From Dasyornis broadbenti (lineage: Eukaryota; Chordata; Aves; Passeriformes; Dasyornithidae), in assembly GCA_013397935.1 (NCBI GenBank), contig VZRN01004391.1, forward strand, positions 779,299-843,298: a stretch of DNA of 64,000 bases, given 5' to 3'. Each line of letters starts with the position of its first letter. The first letter of the stretch is position 1. A model generated the notes under the pieces. It worked only from the letters and a program-made list of their open reading frames with translations. It was not told the origin of the DNA and made no database searches. Positions 37,755 through 64,000 of this stretch are shown here, in pieces. Made by a program: the position numbers and the translations under genes.

Positions 37755-38091
37755 ACAAATATTTAAAGAGTAAGAAATGTTTAATTGAAAATAGTCGTAA
37801 CAGTTCAGAACTGATACTGAAAAAGAGAACAGTAGGGAGATGGTTTTTCTTCTTGCCACTCACATAGATGGCCCTGTAGTCTGTCTTTGGTGCAGATAAA
37901 ATGCAGATTTTTTGTAAGAAAATCAGTTGTATTACTACAATAAACCGAAGTACAAAATTTATCAAAAGCTAAGTAGTTACATATATCACAAAATAGAAGT
38001 GACATGGTTGTTATTAGGCCTTTGTGGGGAAAAGATGTGTGATGGTAGTGATAGAGCTTTCTGTGCTGCTTGTCAGCCAATACAAGCATTT
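37755..38091 (-). other. WDR19: WDR19 terminal 3' UTR exon (predicted)
   Basis: The exon carrying the WDR19 stop codon has a good CAG|GTATGT donor six bases after the stop, so transcription must continue to a further non-coding exon. The first good acceptor downstream is CTGTTTATTTTCAG, ending at 38092 on the minus strand. The exon would run from 38091 to about 37755, past the ATTAAA at 37785-37780. The open frame of about 100 codons across it is not a known protein. Confidence 0.55.
37780..37785 (-). terminator. WDR19: candidate WDR19 polyadenylation signal ATTAAA
   Basis: Reads ATTAAA on the minus strand, about 305 bases into the presumed WDR19 terminal exon, followed by a T/G-rich stretch. 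No AATAAA was found on the minus strand between 37600 and 38091, so this common variant is the best candidate. Use of the site is inferred. Confidence 0.5.
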
Positions 38092-38486
38092 CTGAAAATA
38101 AACAGAAGGGGTTAGTCATATCCTGAGATACACTATGCTAGCAGATCAGGAAAAATAAAACCAACTAGAAGTCCCCAAAAAGAAGTTTTGTGCATTACTC
38201 TGACTTACAGGTGAGTTTTCACATAAGGTGTTTGCACTAGTAAATTTGCCTTGAAATGTCAACATTATTGAGGAACATTGTTAACTCATTTACAGTTACC
38301 CTTTTTTAAAAAAATCAAAGTCCTGGATCTAAGTGTGTGGTATAGACAGAGCCATGCTCTCATTCTTTGAAGGATGAATATTTCAGGCCCATACTTGTTG
38401 CTGTTAGCCTGGGATACATTCTGCTAAATAGGCAAGTTAAAATCATGTAACCTGCATTTTAGATCTGCTCCTTCCAGTTTGTATCC

Positions 38487-38506
38487 NNTTTGACCCCCCC
38501 CCCCCC
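38487..38506. repeat. two-base gap and C13 homopolymer
   Basis: NN at 38487-38488 is followed a few bases later by an uninterrupted run of 13 C (38494-38506) and then ACCCCAC. It is probably a sequencing difficulty at a homopolymer. It lies in the WDR19 3' UTR intron and affects no exon. Confidence 0.85.
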
Positions 38507-38875
38507 ACCCCACTTAAACTCTTGGTGGAAGATCTGTCAGATCTGTCGAAGTTTGGATGATGCTGAGATTTGCAAACTGTTCTCTGTACTACTAAAGCAC
38601 ATCTGATGTTTAGAACTTCTTGTGGATGTGAACGTGGTCGTAGAGATAAACTGGGTTAAAGCCTAATTTAACGACCAGGTTAGCTGCAGTAGCAAAACCT
38701 ACTGGTGTTTGCATGCCTGATGGTAAACAGGTGATGGAATTGGGGAATTGGGTCTCAGTTATCTGAGGCTTTGATGCAGGCTGCAAGTTAAGATTCCTTG
38801 CTGGGAAAAACTTCCACTGTCTTCTAGAATAAGCCCTGTTAAGTAAAAAGTACAGACTCTGCTACATACCTGAAT

Positions 38876-63768
<24,893 letters not shown>

Positions 63769-64000
63769 CTAATGAGAAATAATAGAAAATGTTAATGATT
63801 ACATCAATAAGTGGCAAGCAGATAATTAATTTGGCTGTAGTGTCTCAGTACCTTACAGTACTGAGGTGTTCAAAAAAAGTACTTCCAAGTGAGTTTTTTG
63901 CTTCCTTCTTCATTCACAGCCTGTTTTTGGTAAGACTGGAAAAAATTTTGGGAGGCAAATAAAAGATTTGGGAGGTTTAAGGGGTTTTCTGTTGCTTTTG

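Overview
The window looks like a piece of a bird chromosome. It has large introns with GT..AG boundaries, a GC-rich CpG island interrupted by an assembly gap, and CR1-type LINE fragments. CR1 elements with the typical tail near the motif ATTCTATGAT are the characteristic avian (sauropsid) retrotransposon. No bacterial, plasmid, phage or CRISPR feature is present. Two conserved vertebrate protein-coding genes fill almost all of the window and face each other tail to tail, the same arrangement as at human 4p14.

1-2270: AT-rich flank upstream of the first gene, with nothing recognisable. About 2270-3180: CpG island and probable promoter of RFC1, with a 256-base run of N (2694-2949) that almost certainly hides exon 1 and its ATG. 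7924-37123 (+): 24 coding exons of RFC1, the large subunit of replication factor C (PCNA clamp loader). Phases agree across every junction and give 1153 residues plus the missing initiator Met. In order they encode a PCNA-interacting motif, an acidic/basic linker, a BRCT domain, an AAA+ ATPase with Walker A and Walker B, the clamp-loader collar region and a basic tail. An AATAAA at 37534 ends the gene.

38091 down to about 37760 (-): probable 3' UTR exon of WDR19. 63768 down to 38876 (-): 22 coding exons of WDR19 (IFT144), a core subunit of the retrograde intraflagellar transport complex IFT-A. The window holds the C-terminal 850 residues: the end of the second WD40 propeller, the TPR-like helical region and the cysteine-rich zinc-binding tail. 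The N-terminal half (about 490 residues) lies beyond 64000.

The genes are not functionally linked: RFC1 serves DNA replication and repair in the nucleus, WDR19 serves ciliary transport. Their shared feature is the convergent layout, with predicted 3' ends only a few hundred bases apart. Both have a housekeeping-type organisation. The introns contain one 1.4-kb dead CR1 element, two short CR1 scraps and many low-complexity A/C- or G/T-rich tracts. I did not find a new biological system. The points most worth a second look are the hidden first exon, the convergent 3' ends, the spliced WDR19 3' UTR, a tandem splice acceptor in WDR19 and the scattered GGGGTTTT-like tracts.
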